Source: Ardenticatenaceae bacterium (lineage in GTDB: Bacteria > Chloroflexota > Anaerolineae > Promineifilales > Promineifilaceae). Taken from it: a stretch of 64,000 bases of DNA. A model generated the notes under the pieces. It saw only the letters and a program-made list of their open reading frames with translations. It searched no databases and had not been told where the DNA came from. The DNA is taken from NCBI GenBank assembly GCA_020634415.1, contig JACKBT010000012.1, positions 1 through 64,000 on the forward strand, written 5' to 3'. Positions within the stretch are counted from its first letter, which is position 1; every line of letters begins with the position of its first letter. Shown here in pieces: positions 24,618 through 34,176 of this stretch. Both the position numbers and the translations under genes were made by a program.

Positions 24618-26802
24618 TGTTTTTCTCCTGTGATGTGTGGCTGAGGGGCAGCCACACGCGAAAAGTTGTGCCTTTGTTTAGTTCGCTTTCGATGTCAATA
24701 CGGCCGTTGTGCAGCGTCACAATCTCCTTCACAATGCTCAACCCCAGACCCGTACCGGGGATATTGGATTGACTCGTTGTTTCACCGCGATAAAACCGGT
24801 CAAACAACAAAGGAATTTCCTTCGCCGACACACCCATGCCCGTATCCGTCACCTGCAAACAGATCATCTGCTGTTCGGTATCTGCATAGGTAAACACATC
24901 AATCTTGCCTGATGAGGTATATTGAATAGCATTGGCAATCAAATTCTCTGCCACCTGCTGCAATTTAGAAGCATCCCCGCTGATCAGCGGCAGCAAATGG
25001 CCCGGCCAAAAGTTTAAGTCCAGCCCCATTAGCTCGGCTCGCTGCCTGTGCAGGGCAATGGCCCGGTCAATCAGCTCATTAAAATTGACGGGCAGAAAAA
25101 CCACCCGATCCACATCCGCCTCCAGGCGGGAAATATCCAAAATATCACGAATCAACATCTCCAGGCGGTCTGTTTGCTGGTTGATGACAGCCAGGTAACG
25201 GTCTCGTTTTTGAGGGTCGCCCCGGTCTAGCAGGTTTAGATACAGCTTGAGATTGGTGATGGGGGTGCGCAGTTCATGGCTGACATCAGAGACAAATTTT
25301 GTTTTCAGCCGATCCAGCTCTTTTAATTGCTCGTTGGCCTCGGCCAGCGCCTGGGTGCGCTCGGCCACCTGCCTTTCTAAATCTTGGGCGTAATGGCGCA
25401 GGCGTTCATATAAACGAGCGTTTTCAATGGCAGTGGCGGCCTGGTTGGCAAAGGCCAGGGCTATTTCGGCATCCTGCTGATTATAAAAGTAGGCCCGGCT
25501 GTGGGTGATGTTTAACATGCCGATGATTTCGTTGTGTGCAATAAGGGGCACGCCCAACCAGCAGCGTGTATAGGCTTTGGCGGCCAGTTTGTGCCAATGG
25601 GGCGACTCATTTGTGTCGTTTATGATGACGGGTTTGTGAGTGGTGAGAACCTCCTCGATGTGGGGGAACTGTTTGATGGTGAGTATGGGGTTGCTGGTTT
25701 GTTCGTAAATGGTGCGGCTGGCTAGCTGGTGTATTTCTTGATCGGCAAGCTGGTAGAGGGAGGCGCTGTCGTAGGTGACGACTCTAGCCAGTTGGTCGAG
25801 GATGATTTCCAGGACTTCGGCTGGTTCGAGGCTGTTGGTGAGGGTGTGGGTGATTTCGCGCAATGTTTCGGCTAACTGGCGCTGTTTTCGTTCGGAGTCT
25901 AGCAGTTGGGCTTTGGCGATGGCCAGGGCGATCTGTCCGGAGGCCTGTTCGCCGCGCTTGATCTCGTCGGGAGTGAAGGTGTGGGTTTGGTTGAAGGAGA
26001 TGAGGGCGGCTCCTAGTTTTTGTTCGGAGACGATGAGGGGCAGGGCCAGGATGGCGCGGGAGGGAAAGAGGGAATCGAGGCGGGGGCTGAGGTGGGGGGA
26101 TGTTTGGGTATCTTCTACGGCTATGATCTGGCCGGATTTTAGGACGTGGGCTGTGAGGGTGGGTTCGTTGGGTTTAACTTCTACTTGGGTGTAGATGCTG
26201 CGGAGGGGGCCGTAGGCGGCGGCGGGGATGGGTTTTTGCTGTTTTTCGTCCCATAGGGAGATGTAGCAGCCATCGGCGTTGAGGAGTTCGCCGAGGCGTT
26301 CGGTGAGGACTTGGAGCATTTGGTTGAAGTCTAACATGCCGGAAGCGGCCTGGGTGATTTCGTTGAGGAGGGTGAGGTTGCGGGCGTTGGCTTTTAGTTC
26401 GTCTTCAACGTGTTGTCGTTCGCGGCGCATTTGGGCTTCGGTGATGGCGCGGGCGACGGCGGGGATGAATCGGAGCCAGCGGCCTTTGACGATGTAGTCG
26501 TAGGCTCCGGCTTTGATGGCGGTAACGGCCGTTTCTTCCCCCACTGTGCCGGAGACGATGATGAGCGGGGTGTTGGGGGCGTATGTTTGGGTGAGGGTGA
26601 GGGCGGGGAGTGCGCCAAAGCCGGGAATGGTGTAGTCGGCGATGATAATGTCCCAGGGGTCGGCCAGGGCTGCCAGCATGGTTTCGGCCGTTTGCACCTG
26701 TAACCAGGTGGGATCGTAGCCGCCAAGCCGCAACTGCCGAATGAGCAGTTCTGTATCGTCAACGGAATCTTCTACTAACAAGACACGTAATGCCTGGGTC
26801 AT
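24592..26802 (-). CDS. hybrid sensor histidine kinase (REC-GAF-GAF-HisKA-HATPase)
   Basis: A 736-residue soluble kinase. An N-terminal receiver domain (residues 1-120; LLVEDSVDD, IIADYTIPG) precedes two GAF-like domains (~155-300 and ~320-475) and a coiled coil. HisKA follows with HELRTPITNLKLYLNLL, then HATPase motifs with N, DTGMGVS and GTGLGLSIVKEIV. The start at 26802 gives the receiver its normal N terminus; an earlier in-frame ATG would overlap the upstream gene. It forms a cassette with the PAS kinase 45 bp upstream. The signal is unknown. Confidence 0.88.
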   Translation of the reverse strand: MTQALRVLLVEDSVDDTELLIRQLRLGGYDPTWLQVQTAETMLAALADPWDIIIADYTIPGFGALPALTLTQTYAPNTPLIIVSGTVGEETAVTAIKAGAYDYIVKGRWLRFIPAVARAITEAQMRRERQHVEDELKANARNLTLLNEITQAASGMLDFNQMLQVLTERLGELLNADGCYISLWDEKQQKPIPAAAYGPLRSIYTQVEVKPNEPTLTAHVLKSGQIIAVEDTQTSPHLSPRLDSLFPSRAILALPLIVSEQKLGAALISFNQTHTFTPDEIKRGEQASGQIALAIAKAQLLDSERKQRQLAETLREITHTLTNSLEPAEVLEIILDQLARVVTYDSASLYQLADQEIHQLASRTIYEQTSNPILTIKQFPHIEEVLTTHKPVIINDTNESPHWHKLAAKAYTRCWLGVPLIAHNEIIGMLNITHSRAYFYNQQDAEIALAFANQAATAIENARLYERLRHYAQDLERQVAERTQALAEANEQLKELDRLKTKFVSDVSHELRTPITNLKLYLNLLDRGDPQKRDRYLAVINQQTDRLEMLIRDILDISRLEADVDRVVFLPVNFNELIDRAIALHRQRAELMGLDLNFWPGHLLPLISGDASKLQQVAENLIANAIQYTSSGKIDVFTYADTEQQMICLQVTDTGMGVSAKEIPLLFDRFYRGETTSQSNIPGTGLGLSIVKEIVTLHNGRIDIESELNKGTTFRVWLPLSHTSQEKNNDETTNMV

Positions 26803-26846
26803 TTGCGATCCTTCATTGCTGTCTTTGAACGAATGCCCGTAAGGGG

Positions 26847-28034
26847 TTAGCTCAGTGTAAAGTAAAAGGTAGTTCCCTGCTGTATGGCTGATTCGGCCCA
26901 AATACGGCCGTTATGCCGGTGAATAATACGCTGCACCGTGGCTAAACCGATGCCGAGGCCGGGAAACTCATCTTGGGGATGTAGACGCTGAAAGGGGCTG
27001 AACAGTCTATCTGCCTGAGCCATCTCAAACCCAACGCCATTATCCCGTACAAAGTAGATTTGCTCCCCATTGAATGTCATGCAACCTAATTCTATCTGGG
27101 GAAACGGCCGTAAGCTACTGAACTTCCAGGCATTATCCAAGAGATTATGCAAGGCCACATGCAGCAAATTGCGGTCACATTTGGCAACCAGATCCGGCTC
27201 AATCGCCACCGTTACCTCTTTCGTTGGCTCACTTTGCTGGAGTTCCTGCACAATTTGCCGGGCTAACTTGCTCAGGTTTATAGAATCCAGGTCTAGGGTC
27301 TGCACAGAAATGCGCGAGAGGTTCAATAGATCATCAATAAGCTGGCTCATGTGGTGGCTGTTGGCTTGAATGCGCTGCAAATAATGTTGGGCCATTTCGT
27401 CCAGATGCAGCCCAGATGTCTGGGCTAAAGCCTGGATGAAGCCGTCAATGCGGCGTAAGGGGGCGCGTAAATCATGAGACACGGCATAAGCAAAAGCTTC
27501 TAATTCTTGGTTGGCAGCCATGAGCTGGGCCGTTCGGCTTTCAATCCGCTGTTCCAATTCCGCATTCAGGCAGCGTAGCTTTTCTTCTGCTTCCACTTGT
27601 TGGGTGATGTCTTGTACCAGCGACCAGATAGAGAGGAGTTGTCCGTTTTTGTCAAAGAGGACAGATTCATACCATTCGCAGTGGAGTAAACGGCCGTTTT
27701 TGTGGTAATTTCTGTTGCGGTTGATGCTGCGTGTACGATGCCCCTCTATTAACTGAGACACCACCTCATGAACCCCTGCCATATCCTCTTCATGAATATA
27801 GCCAATATCCAGCGGGTGCTTGCCCACCACCTCTTGCGCCGTCCAGCCAAACATCTCCTCCGCTCGTTTAGACCAGCGCTTAATGTGAAACTGGTTGTCC
27901 CACTCAATCACAGCTAAAGGGGAATTTTCAATGTGTAGAGCCAGTACCCGCGTTGCAAATTCGCTCTCCATACTCGTTTCATCATCCCAAACTGTATTCA
28001 TGATTGCCGGGTATGATAACATAGTTGTGGTCAA
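26847..28034 (-). CDS. PAS-domain sensor histidine kinase
   Basis: A 395-residue soluble kinase: PAS/PAC at ~25-155 (SPLAVIEWDNQFHIKRWSKR, MFGWTAQEVVGKHP), coiled coil, HisKA with SHDLRAPLRRIDGFIQAL, and HATPase with NLLDNAWKFS, DNGVGFEMA and GLGIGLATV. This HDLRAPLR subtype is common in phytochrome-like kinases. It is the first gene of a run with the REC-GAF kinase, and the receiver of that kinase may be its phosphate acceptor (inference). Confidence 0.88.
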   Translation of the reverse strand: MTTTMLSYPAIMNTVWDDETSMESEFATRVLALHIENSPLAVIEWDNQFHIKRWSKRAEEMFGWTAQEVVGKHPLDIGYIHEEDMAGVHEVVSQLIEGHRTRSINRNRNYHKNGRLLHCEWYESVLFDKNGQLLSIWSLVQDITQQVEAEEKLRCLNAELEQRIESRTAQLMAANQELEAFAYAVSHDLRAPLRRIDGFIQALAQTSGLHLDEMAQHYLQRIQANSHHMSQLIDDLLNLSRISVQTLDLDSINLSKLARQIVQELQQSEPTKEVTVAIEPDLVAKCDRNLLHVALHNLLDNAWKFSSLRPFPQIELGCMTFNGEQIYFVRDNGVGFEMAQADRLFSPFQRLHPQDEFPGLGIGLATVQRIIHRHNGRIWAESAIQQGTTFYFTLS

Positions 28035-28241
28035 TTTACTGTTTTGAACGAAAGCACACTTGATAAAAGTGTCTGTATCTTGCCGTAAGCCATCTGTCGT
28101 GAATGAAATATGAAAAAACGATTCCTCTCTGGTAAATCGCCTTTTCCCCCTTGCTTTCCAGATACGTTTGTTTTAATATGGTCACGTTCAGGAGAGAACC
28201 ACCTGAGACAAAATTCTTATGTAAAGGAAGGAATTAAAAAA

Positions 28242-28436
28242 ATGGCATACAGTGTTCAAAATTCAAAAGGGACAACCTACTATTTACATCAACGTGAAAC
28301 GACGTTGAAGAACGGCCGTAGCCAAACTATCTACTTCTTCGCCAAAGAAGCCAAAGATGGTGTCCTTGATGCTGTACCCGCTGGCTATCAGGTTAGTGAA
28401 ACCAAGAATGGTTTGCCCGTACTCAAAAAGGCTTAA
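28242..28436 (+). CDS. small conserved basic protein, function unknown
   Basis: 64 residues starting MAYSVQNSKGTTYYLHQRE and ending NGLPVLKKA, preceded by GTAAAGGAAGGAATTAAAAAA. It is compact and strand-rich (YYLHQRETTLKNGRSQTIYFFAKEA), Lys-rich, with no signal peptide. A strong terminator follows, so it is a free-standing gene. I recall similar small proteins but no function. A longer frame from 28110 is less likely because the ribosome site is at 28221-28232. Confidence 0.75.
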   Translation: MAYSVQNSKGTTYYLHQRETTLKNGRSQTIYFFAKEAKDGVLDAVPAGYQVSETKNGLPVLKKA

Positions 28437-28457
28437 GCAAACATCACAGAAACTATA

Positions 28458-28491
28458 AAAAAGCCCTGCTCAAAATTAGCAGGGCTTTTTT
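28458..28491 (+). terminator. rho-independent terminator
   Basis: Stem AAGCCCTGCT/AGCAGGGCTT with a 7-nt loop, A-run before and T-run after. It probably serves both the small protein gene and the convergent membrane protein gene. Confidence 0.9.
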
Positions 28492-31465
28492 ATTGCGCGG
28501 GCACATACAAATTGGGGACGACCCATTTATCATCTAGCGCACGGCCGTTCTCATCGAGTACCGTGAGGCGGCGGGCATCCGCCAATAGATACCAGCCAAT
28601 AATCAGGCGGTATGTGCCAGGGGGCAGGGGGCTGGCAAGCTGCACCAGGTAGGGGTCCACAATCGTATCACCGGGCGACCATTGGCTGGTGGGCAATGTG
28701 CCTTGCAGCGGCCAGGCATCTACCTGCCCCACAATTTGGTCTTGCTCGTTTAGCACCTGAATGAAAACGGTGTAATCCTTATCCATCGCCGCCAGGCTTT
28801 GCCAGTGCAGGGTGAGGGGCAACTGCCCGCCCGGTTGCAGTTCGTTGGTGGCGAGTTCAACGCGCAGAAGGGCAATTTTGTCTTCGTAATTGGTGGCCTC
28901 AGCCGGCAGGGGCACGCCGCTGATTTCGACTTCGCCGATGATGCAGTGGGTGACGGCCGTTTGCCACCACCCACAAACCGCTCCCTCTGGCGACTGGGCG
29001 ATGAGCGCGTAACGGCCGTTTGCCCAATTGGTGTCCAGTTCGGTTTGCATGGTGAAGGGCGGTTGGGCGCGGGGCGCGGGGCGCGGGGCGCGGGGCGCGG
29101 GGCGCGAGGAGGCTGATAGCTGTAGGCTGATGGTGTGGGGATCGCCAAAGCCGGTGAGGGTGACGGGCAGCGGGGTTTGGGGGCGGATGGTGGCGGGGAT
29201 GTGGATGCCGGTCAGCACGGCGTTGGCAAATTGGGCGCGTAACGGCCGTAACCCTTCAATCTGCCCTGTGGGCGGAATGTCCACCACTGTGACCAACTGC
29301 CAGGCCAGATCACTGGCGGGCGTGAAAGGCGGGGCGAGGGCCACGTGCAGCCCCACAGTTTGCCCCGTGCCCGCAATGGGATTGGGCAGCAGATGAAAAT
29401 CGGCCACGATCTCGTCACCCTTCCAGGCCAGTGTGGGGTAATTGTTGTTGGCTGGGTGCTGCCCGGCGGTGGCTGTCTGGCTCTCTTCCCAGCGCAGATA
29501 CACTTGCTGCAATTGGGTGAGGGGCTGTGTGGCCTGCCAATAGAGGGTAACGGCCGTTTGCCCCTCGGCAAACAGCTCGCCCATCTCGTAACCAAGCAGC
29601 GAAATCGGGCCGAAATCCAGAGCCATGGGGGTGGCAGTTGGCGGCAGTTGGCGCAGCGGCTCGGTGCTAACCTCCGTCAGCGGGCCGACGGAGCGCAGGT
29701 GGTAAGCACCTTCCAGCCCCGGCAGAAAGCGGGCCAGGTAGATGGTTTGGTGGGCGATACGGCCGTTTAGCTCGGCACGATAAGCAGCTTCATCGGGCAG
29801 CACCATGATGTCCAAATCGGGGCGCATTCCTTCGGCCTGCTGCAAGTAGTAGAGTGGGGCGATTTTTTCGCTGTCGGCCAGGATGGCGGCATTTTCAGCG
29901 AGGGGGAGGTGGAGAACGGCCGTTCCCCACTGCGTCAGCCCATCCTCAGCCGAGCGGTCTAGCTGCGGCCAGTGGCGGATGGCAAGCAGCAGAACGGAAA
30001 GGAAGAGGAGACTGGAGACTAGAGACTGGAGACTAGAGCCTAATCTCCAGTCTCTAGTCTCCAGTCTCCCAATCCCCCCTATTGCCATCACCCCCGCCGC
30101 CCAGCAAATGCCGATGATGAGTTGGGCGGGGATGAGGAAGACGGCGAGATCGGGGACGTAGTAGTTGAGGGCGTAGAAGCTGAAGCCGAACCAGGTGATG
30201 AGGAGGAGAACGGCCGTGCGCCAACGCCGCCGCAGCAAATAAATCAATCCCACCACCGCCAAGGCCAGATTCACATAGCCCCAATTTTCTACGAACAGCC
30301 GACCCACCACCTCGTAGCGGGTAAAGTCGGTGCGCCAGGCCGACCACTGCAACGCACCTTGAAAACGGCCGCCTATCACCCAATCCACAAAACGGCCGAA
30401 TCCCATTCTGTCCTCATTCACCGCCGCCCAGCGCAGCGGTAGGTAAGCGTACAGCGTAAGCGGAGCAATGGCCGCCAGCAGCAGTTTGGGCAGCAGCCAG
30501 TAATCGGTAATCAGTAAGCGGTAAACATCTTTTAACGAACCGTATTTGTGAAGGGCAAAAATCGTAGCCGCGACGGCAGCAGGAATAAGGAAAACCGTCG
30601 TCAAATGATTCGTCAACCCCATTCCAACTACAAAAGCCAAAACAAGTGCCAGTCTCCAGTCTCCAGTCCCCAGTCCCCAGTCTCCTATTTGCAAAATCAG
30701 CCAAAGTGCCACCACCACCACCAGTGCATGAAGCGCATACACCTCCGCCTCAATCGCCTGGCTCCAAAAGGTGGGGGTCAGCCCCACAGCCACCGCGCCC
30801 AGCAGGGCGGGCAGCGGGCGAAAATCGAGTTGCAGGATGATGAGGTAGAGGATGGTGAGGGCGGCCAAGGCTAAAACGGCCGATGCCAAATTAATGCGCC
30901 AGGCCACTGAGCCAAAGGGGATGAAGGTGAACACCTTCGCCAGCAGCAGATAAAGGGGATAGCCGGTAGGATGGGCAATGCCCAACTGCGGGGCCACTAC
31001 CTGGAATTCAAAGGTGTCGGCGCGGCCTACGGTGTGGGGCATGGTTAGCAGGTAGATGGGCAGCAGCCCAGCCAGGATGAAGGTGAGGCCAAACCAGGGG
31101 AAGGGGCGCAGGGTGCGGTGGTGGTGGGTGATGAGAACGGCCGTTAACCACACCGAAGCCGCCAAAATAAGCCGACTTTGTACCAGATCAACGGTGGGGT
31201 TGAAGATGACGAACAGGTTGAGGAGCAGGGGGGTGAGGAGGGAGGAGGGGAGAGGGGAGAGGGGAGAGAGGAGGAGGTGGATGATGAGGGTGAGGGCGAG
31301 GGCAAAGAGGGTGGCGGGAAACGGCCGTGCTAACCACAACCAGTTCGGAAAAATCCCCTCATAGAGCAGACGGGTGGCGGCCAGACTGAAAATGAATAAT
31401 AACGTAAAACGTAAAACGTAAAGTTTGAGGGCCGCCAGGCGCGGCTGCTGCCAAATTGCCTTCAT
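28490..31465 (-). CDS. DUF2723-like polytopic membrane protein (glycosyltransferase-like)
   Basis: 991 residues. The N-terminal ~500 residues carry about 12 membrane segments and the DUF2723 signature around GRADTFEFQVVAPQLGIAHP and TGYPLYLLLAKVF. Members resemble GT-C glycosyltransferases using polyprenyl-linked sugars; activity is not proven. The C-terminal ~450 residues are extracytoplasmic and strand-rich. Three short-unit repeats are read in frame: GRLETRDWRLGSSLQSLVSS (30007-30070), GDWGLGTGDWRLAL (30650-30685) and RPAPRAPRPAPRA (29065-29108). It holds about 13 ACGGCCG sites in 3 kb. Confidence 0.82.
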   Translation of the reverse strand: MKAIWQQPRLAALKLYVLRFTLLFIFSLAATRLLYEGIFPNWLWLARPFPATLFALALTLIIHLLLSPLSPLPSSLLTPLLLNLFVIFNPTVDLVQSRLILAASVWLTAVLITHHHRTLRPFPWFGLTFILAGLLPIYLLTMPHTVGRADTFEFQVVAPQLGIAHPTGYPLYLLLAKVFTFIPFGSVAWRINLASAVLALAALTILYLIILQLDFRPLPALLGAVAVGLTPTFWSQAIEAEVYALHALVVVVALWLILQIGDWGLGTGDWRLALVLAFVVGMGLTNHLTTVFLIPAAVAATIFALHKYGSLKDVYRLLITDYWLLPKLLLAAIAPLTLYAYLPLRWAAVNEDRMGFGRFVDWVIGGRFQGALQWSAWRTDFTRYEVVGRLFVENWGYVNLALAVVGLIYLLRRRWRTAVLLLITWFGFSFYALNYYVPDLAVFLIPAQLIIGICWAAGVMAIGGIGRLETRDWRLGSSLQSLVSSLLFLSVLLLAIRHWPQLDRSAEDGLTQWGTAVLHLPLAENAAILADSEKIAPLYYLQQAEGMRPDLDIMVLPDEAAYRAELNGRIAHQTIYLARFLPGLEGAYHLRSVGPLTEVSTEPLRQLPPTATPMALDFGPISLLGYEMGELFAEGQTAVTLYWQATQPLTQLQQVYLRWEESQTATAGQHPANNNYPTLAWKGDEIVADFHLLPNPIAGTGQTVGLHVALAPPFTPASDLAWQLVTVVDIPPTGQIEGLRPLRAQFANAVLTGIHIPATIRPQTPLPVTLTGFGDPHTISLQLSASSRPAPRAPRPAPRAQPPFTMQTELDTNWANGRYALIAQSPEGAVCGWWQTAVTHCIIGEVEISGVPLPAEATNYEDKIALLRVELATNELQPGGQLPLTLHWQSLAAMDKDYTVFIQVLNEQDQIVGQVDAWPLQGTLPTSQWSPGDTIVDPYLVQLASPLPPGTYRLIIGWYLLADARRLTVLDENGRALDDKWVVPNLYVPAQ
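29065..29108. repeat. in-frame GGGCGCG heptamer tandem repeat
   Basis: About six GGGGCGC units inside the C-terminal half of the DUF2723-like gene, translated as alternating RPAPRAP. Confidence 0.8.
30007..30070. repeat. GGAGACT-family hairpin inside a coding region
   Basis: Same unit family as the intergenic copies, here in frame within the DUF2723-like gene, coding a hydrophilic loop followed by a hydrophobic segment. A related run of AGTCTCC/AGTCCCC units is at 30650-30685. Confidence 0.8.
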
Positions 31466-31545
31466 AGAGGGCCAATTGTATCGTAGGCTACTCAGTCGGC
31501 GAAGGCCGACTTCGCAGTCGTCGCCGCGAATTCATTCGCCCGCAA

Positions 31546-32265
31546 TCAGCCAAAGTGATAGACAGCACTGGCCGCATACACAATCAAAGCCTGCCCAGGG
31601 CCATACGTCAGCCAGATGACATCGCCGATCAGGGGAAATTGCAAGCCGCTAAACAGTTCGCCCGCCAAAATGAGATCGCTGAGGAGGAAGAGGGCTGCGC
31701 CAAGAGCCATCGGTACGAAATGGGAAGATTGCAGGGCTAGGCCAGTGGCGAGGCCAGCCGTGCTAGCCAGCAGCAGGGCATAGGGTAGAGCCGCCCAGTG
31801 CAGCATCGTCACCTCCTGGCCGCGAAAGACGACGACATACCAGCCAATCAGCCCTATCAACAGCCAGCCAGCCAGGGCTAACCAACGAGCACCGGGCGCA
31901 TTGAGCTTGTGTTGGTTGGCAAAGGTGAGAATGGCACTGATGTAGAAGATGTGACCGATGCCAAAGGCCACAATGCCGCCGATGACGGAACGGCCGAATG
32001 GCAGCACCCCCGCCAGCCACAAATCGCCCACAAAGCCCAGCGTCATACCCAGGGCCAACAGCAGAGAGAAGTTGCCCCGGTTAACCACGAACCAACTCCA
32101 GGCGGCTATGACTAAAACGGCCGATGACACCATCCGCGTCCAGGTCGGCATCCGCCGCTCACCTGAACCAAAAATAAAGCCGCCAAACAAAAAAACAGCC
32201 CACAAAATCAACAACCCTATCAACCAATATTGTTGTGTAGTACGAAGAAAAGAAAACATCTTCAA
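31546..32265 (-). CDS. lysoplasmalogenase-like YhhN-family membrane protein
   Basis: A 239-residue protein with about eight hydrophobic segments and the YhhN hallmarks FVGDLWLAG, GIVAFGIGHIFYISAIL and LGAALFLLSDLILA. YhhN/TMEM86 proteins include enzymes that hydrolyse lysoplasmalogen vinyl ethers; activity here is inferred from family only. Its stop lies 81 bp from the DUF2723-like start. Its own start is 3 bp after the stop of the kinase-like gene, so those two may be cotranscribed. Confidence 0.8.
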   Translation of the reverse strand: MKMFSFLRTTQQYWLIGLLILWAVFLFGGFIFGSGERRMPTWTRMVSSAVLVIAAWSWFVVNRGNFSLLLALGMTLGFVGDLWLAGVLPFGRSVIGGIVAFGIGHIFYISAILTFANQHKLNAPGARWLALAGWLLIGLIGWYVVVFRGQEVTMLHWAALPYALLLASTAGLATGLALQSSHFVPMALGAALFLLSDLILAGELFSGLQFPLIGDVIWLTYGPGQALIVYAASAVYHFG

Positions 32266-32268
32266 GAC

Positions 32269-32958
32269 TTACCCCTTATCAGCGGAATCATTTTGGTAAA
32301 TCGGCAATCCAATTGTTAATAGCAAGCTATTATTATTTGGTCGTTCCCATTCCAAGTAACCGCCCTGCTGCTCAAAACTCATACTTGCCCAAAGTAATAT
32401 AGGATCATTTTCAAAGACATAAAAATCTGTATCCCCCTGGATGAGAATTTGCAACAATACGTGAGTGGAACCACTCACTACTTCCATGAAAATCTTTCGC
32501 TCGTAATCAACATATGGCAGCAACAACAATTTTCCTAAGATTAATTGCGTCAAATGTTCATCAACCGAAACAGGTGGAAGATGTCCAAAGCTCTTTTTTC
32601 CCTCAATAACTGATACATTGAGTTGGTTAACAAGATGATCCAGATTTACGTCTTTGGGTTCACTCATTTGCCAATTGGGAAACTGTACAATGTGATACAT
32701 CGTAGTGATCTCATCAAAAATTCTGCTTAATCTTTGGGCAGCCTGGTAAACAGCATTCACAGACTCAGCTTGTTTCTCATTTAACGGCCCTAGTTCTTGG
32801 TGAAGCAATAAATTTGCATAGCCTTTGATGAGGGTTGTGGGAGTTCGTACTTCGTGTGACAAGCTTGAAAGCATAAAGGCTACTATCTCAGATACTTCTT
32901 GGAACTTTTTTAGTTTTTCATCACTCGATTCTTTTTTAGATTCAGGCAATTGTGTCAC
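32269..32958 (-). CDS. degenerate sensor kinase-like protein (HisKA only)
   Basis: 229 residues. An intact dimerisation and phosphoacceptor segment LSSLSHEVRTPTTLIKGYAN is followed by ~130 residues where the ATPase domain should be. The N box and the DxGxG and GxGLG boxes are not visible, though the tail NNNSLLLTIGLPIY resembles the last strand of that fold. It lacks sensor domains. It may be a phosphotransfer protein or a decaying kinase. Confidence 0.7.
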   Translation of the reverse strand: MTQLPESKKESSDEKLKKFQEVSEIVAFMLSSLSHEVRTPTTLIKGYANLLLHQELGPLNEKQAESVNAVYQAAQRLSRIFDEITTMYHIVQFPNWQMSEPKDVNLDHLVNQLNVSVIEGKKSFGHLPPVSVDEHLTQLILGKLLLLPYVDYERKIFMEVVSGSTHVLLQILIQGDTDFYVFENDPILLWASMSFEQQGGYLEWERPNNNSLLLTIGLPIYQNDSADKG

Positions 32959-33011
32959 TGCACATTCTCCTTATCTACGAGAGATTTCTTCTCACCCATG
33001 TCTAGTAGATG

Positions 33012-34064
33012 TCAGTTATCCTTCAGTAAACGGCCGATCTCCTCCGGCCCGCCCAACACAGCCAGCACATCCCCCGCTTGCAGCACCTTCTCGCCAGACG
33101 GATGAAAGTCCGAATCGTGGTTTTGGCGATGCAGCACCACACTCAGGTCGTACTTTTGCTCGATGTCGGCCATCGAACGGCCGATCAGCCCCGACTTTTC
33201 CCGCACATTCAACCGCGCCAGACTAAACGCCTCACCCTCCACCGTAATCGGCCGGGTAATATCCACCCCCGCCGCCGCCGCCGCAAACGAGGGCGAAGCC
33301 ATAAATGTGGCACTCATCGCCTTAAAGCCAAACTGATCTTCCAACATTTGGGCAAACTCATCGTCAAAAATCCGCATCACCACGCGGATGTCGGGCTTCA
33401 TCTTGCGGGCTTTGAGGGCGATTTGCAGATTCAGGCTGTCATTTTGCGTGCACAACACAATCGCCTTAGCCTTGCTCACCCCAGCACCGGTCAGGGCCTT
33501 ATCGTTGCGGGCATCATCGGCAATCACCGGAATGCCCATCGCCTGGGTGGTGGTAATCAAATCCTCCTTCGGATTTAGCTCAATCGCGGCCACATCCTGA
33601 TCCATCTCCACCAACTGCCGTGCCACACGATAGCCCAGATGGCCTAGGCCAATTAAAACGACATGGTTATTCAATGTTGAGGCTACTGCCATTTCCCACT
33701 CCTTGCTGCGTGCATGACGATTGAACAGTAAAAAGCCAAAATCGGCCAATCCCTGTGCCAAAATACTGAGGCCAACGATAGGCATAAGAAAGAAAAAGAT
33801 TTCCAAATACCAGACATCGGGAAAATCGCCCAACGGCTGTAAAAAGGTGAGGCTGATGATGAGATAGATGGCCTCGGCTCGATTGGCGGCGGCAAATGGG
33901 GTGGGCGCTGCCAGCGAAAAGTAGAGGAATCCGCCGCCGATCATGGCCAGGGAAAAGAGAAACAGGGGCCAGGCAAACTCCCGCACGAGTAAGAGGGTGT
34001 CGCGGACGCTGGCGCGAAAGCGCCGCCAGCGCAGATTGCGGGAGAGGGAGCGGGGGAGTTTCAT
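33012..34064 (-). CDS. TrkA_N/TrkA_C (RCK) protein with membrane N terminus, K+ channel-like
   Basis: 350 residues. Two or three hydrophobic segments come first (AWPLFLFSLAMIGGGFLYF; FFFLMPIVGLSILAQGLA). A Rossmann RCK domain follows (VVLIGLGHLGYRVARQLVE; DDARNDKALTGAGV), then a TrkA_C domain at the end (AGDVLAVLGGPEEI). The segment between the helices reads SLTFLQPLGDFP; the TVGYGD-type selectivity filter is absent. The start at 34064 is taken because upstream codons are GTGGCAA-repeat DNA. Confidence 0.8.
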   Translation of the reverse strand: MKLPRSLSRNLRWRRFRASVRDTLLLVREFAWPLFLFSLAMIGGGFLYFSLAAPTPFAAANRAEAIYLIISLTFLQPLGDFPDVWYLEIFFFLMPIVGLSILAQGLADFGFLLFNRHARSKEWEMAVASTLNNHVVLIGLGHLGYRVARQLVEMDQDVAAIELNPKEDLITTTQAMGIPVIADDARNDKALTGAGVSKAKAIVLCTQNDSLNLQIALKARKMKPDIRVVMRIFDDEFAQMLEDQFGFKAMSATFMASPSFAAAAAGVDITRPITVEGEAFSLARLNVREKSGLIGRSMADIEQKYDLSVVLHRQNHDSDFHPSGEKVLQAGDVLAVLGGPEEIGRLLKDN

Positions 34065-34075
34065 GGGGATGGTGA

Positions 34076-34108
34076 CAGGTGGCAAGTGGCAATTGGCAAG
34101 TGGCGGAA
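34076..34108. repeat. GTGGCAA heptamer run
   Basis: Several GTGGCAA/TTGGCAA units upstream of the RCK gene start. Confidence 0.55.
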
Positions 34109-34176
34109 TATGCTTGCCTGCCATTTGCTGCTTGCCCCCAATTTATGAAGGCAGAAAATTACTGGTCGCCAGTTCA

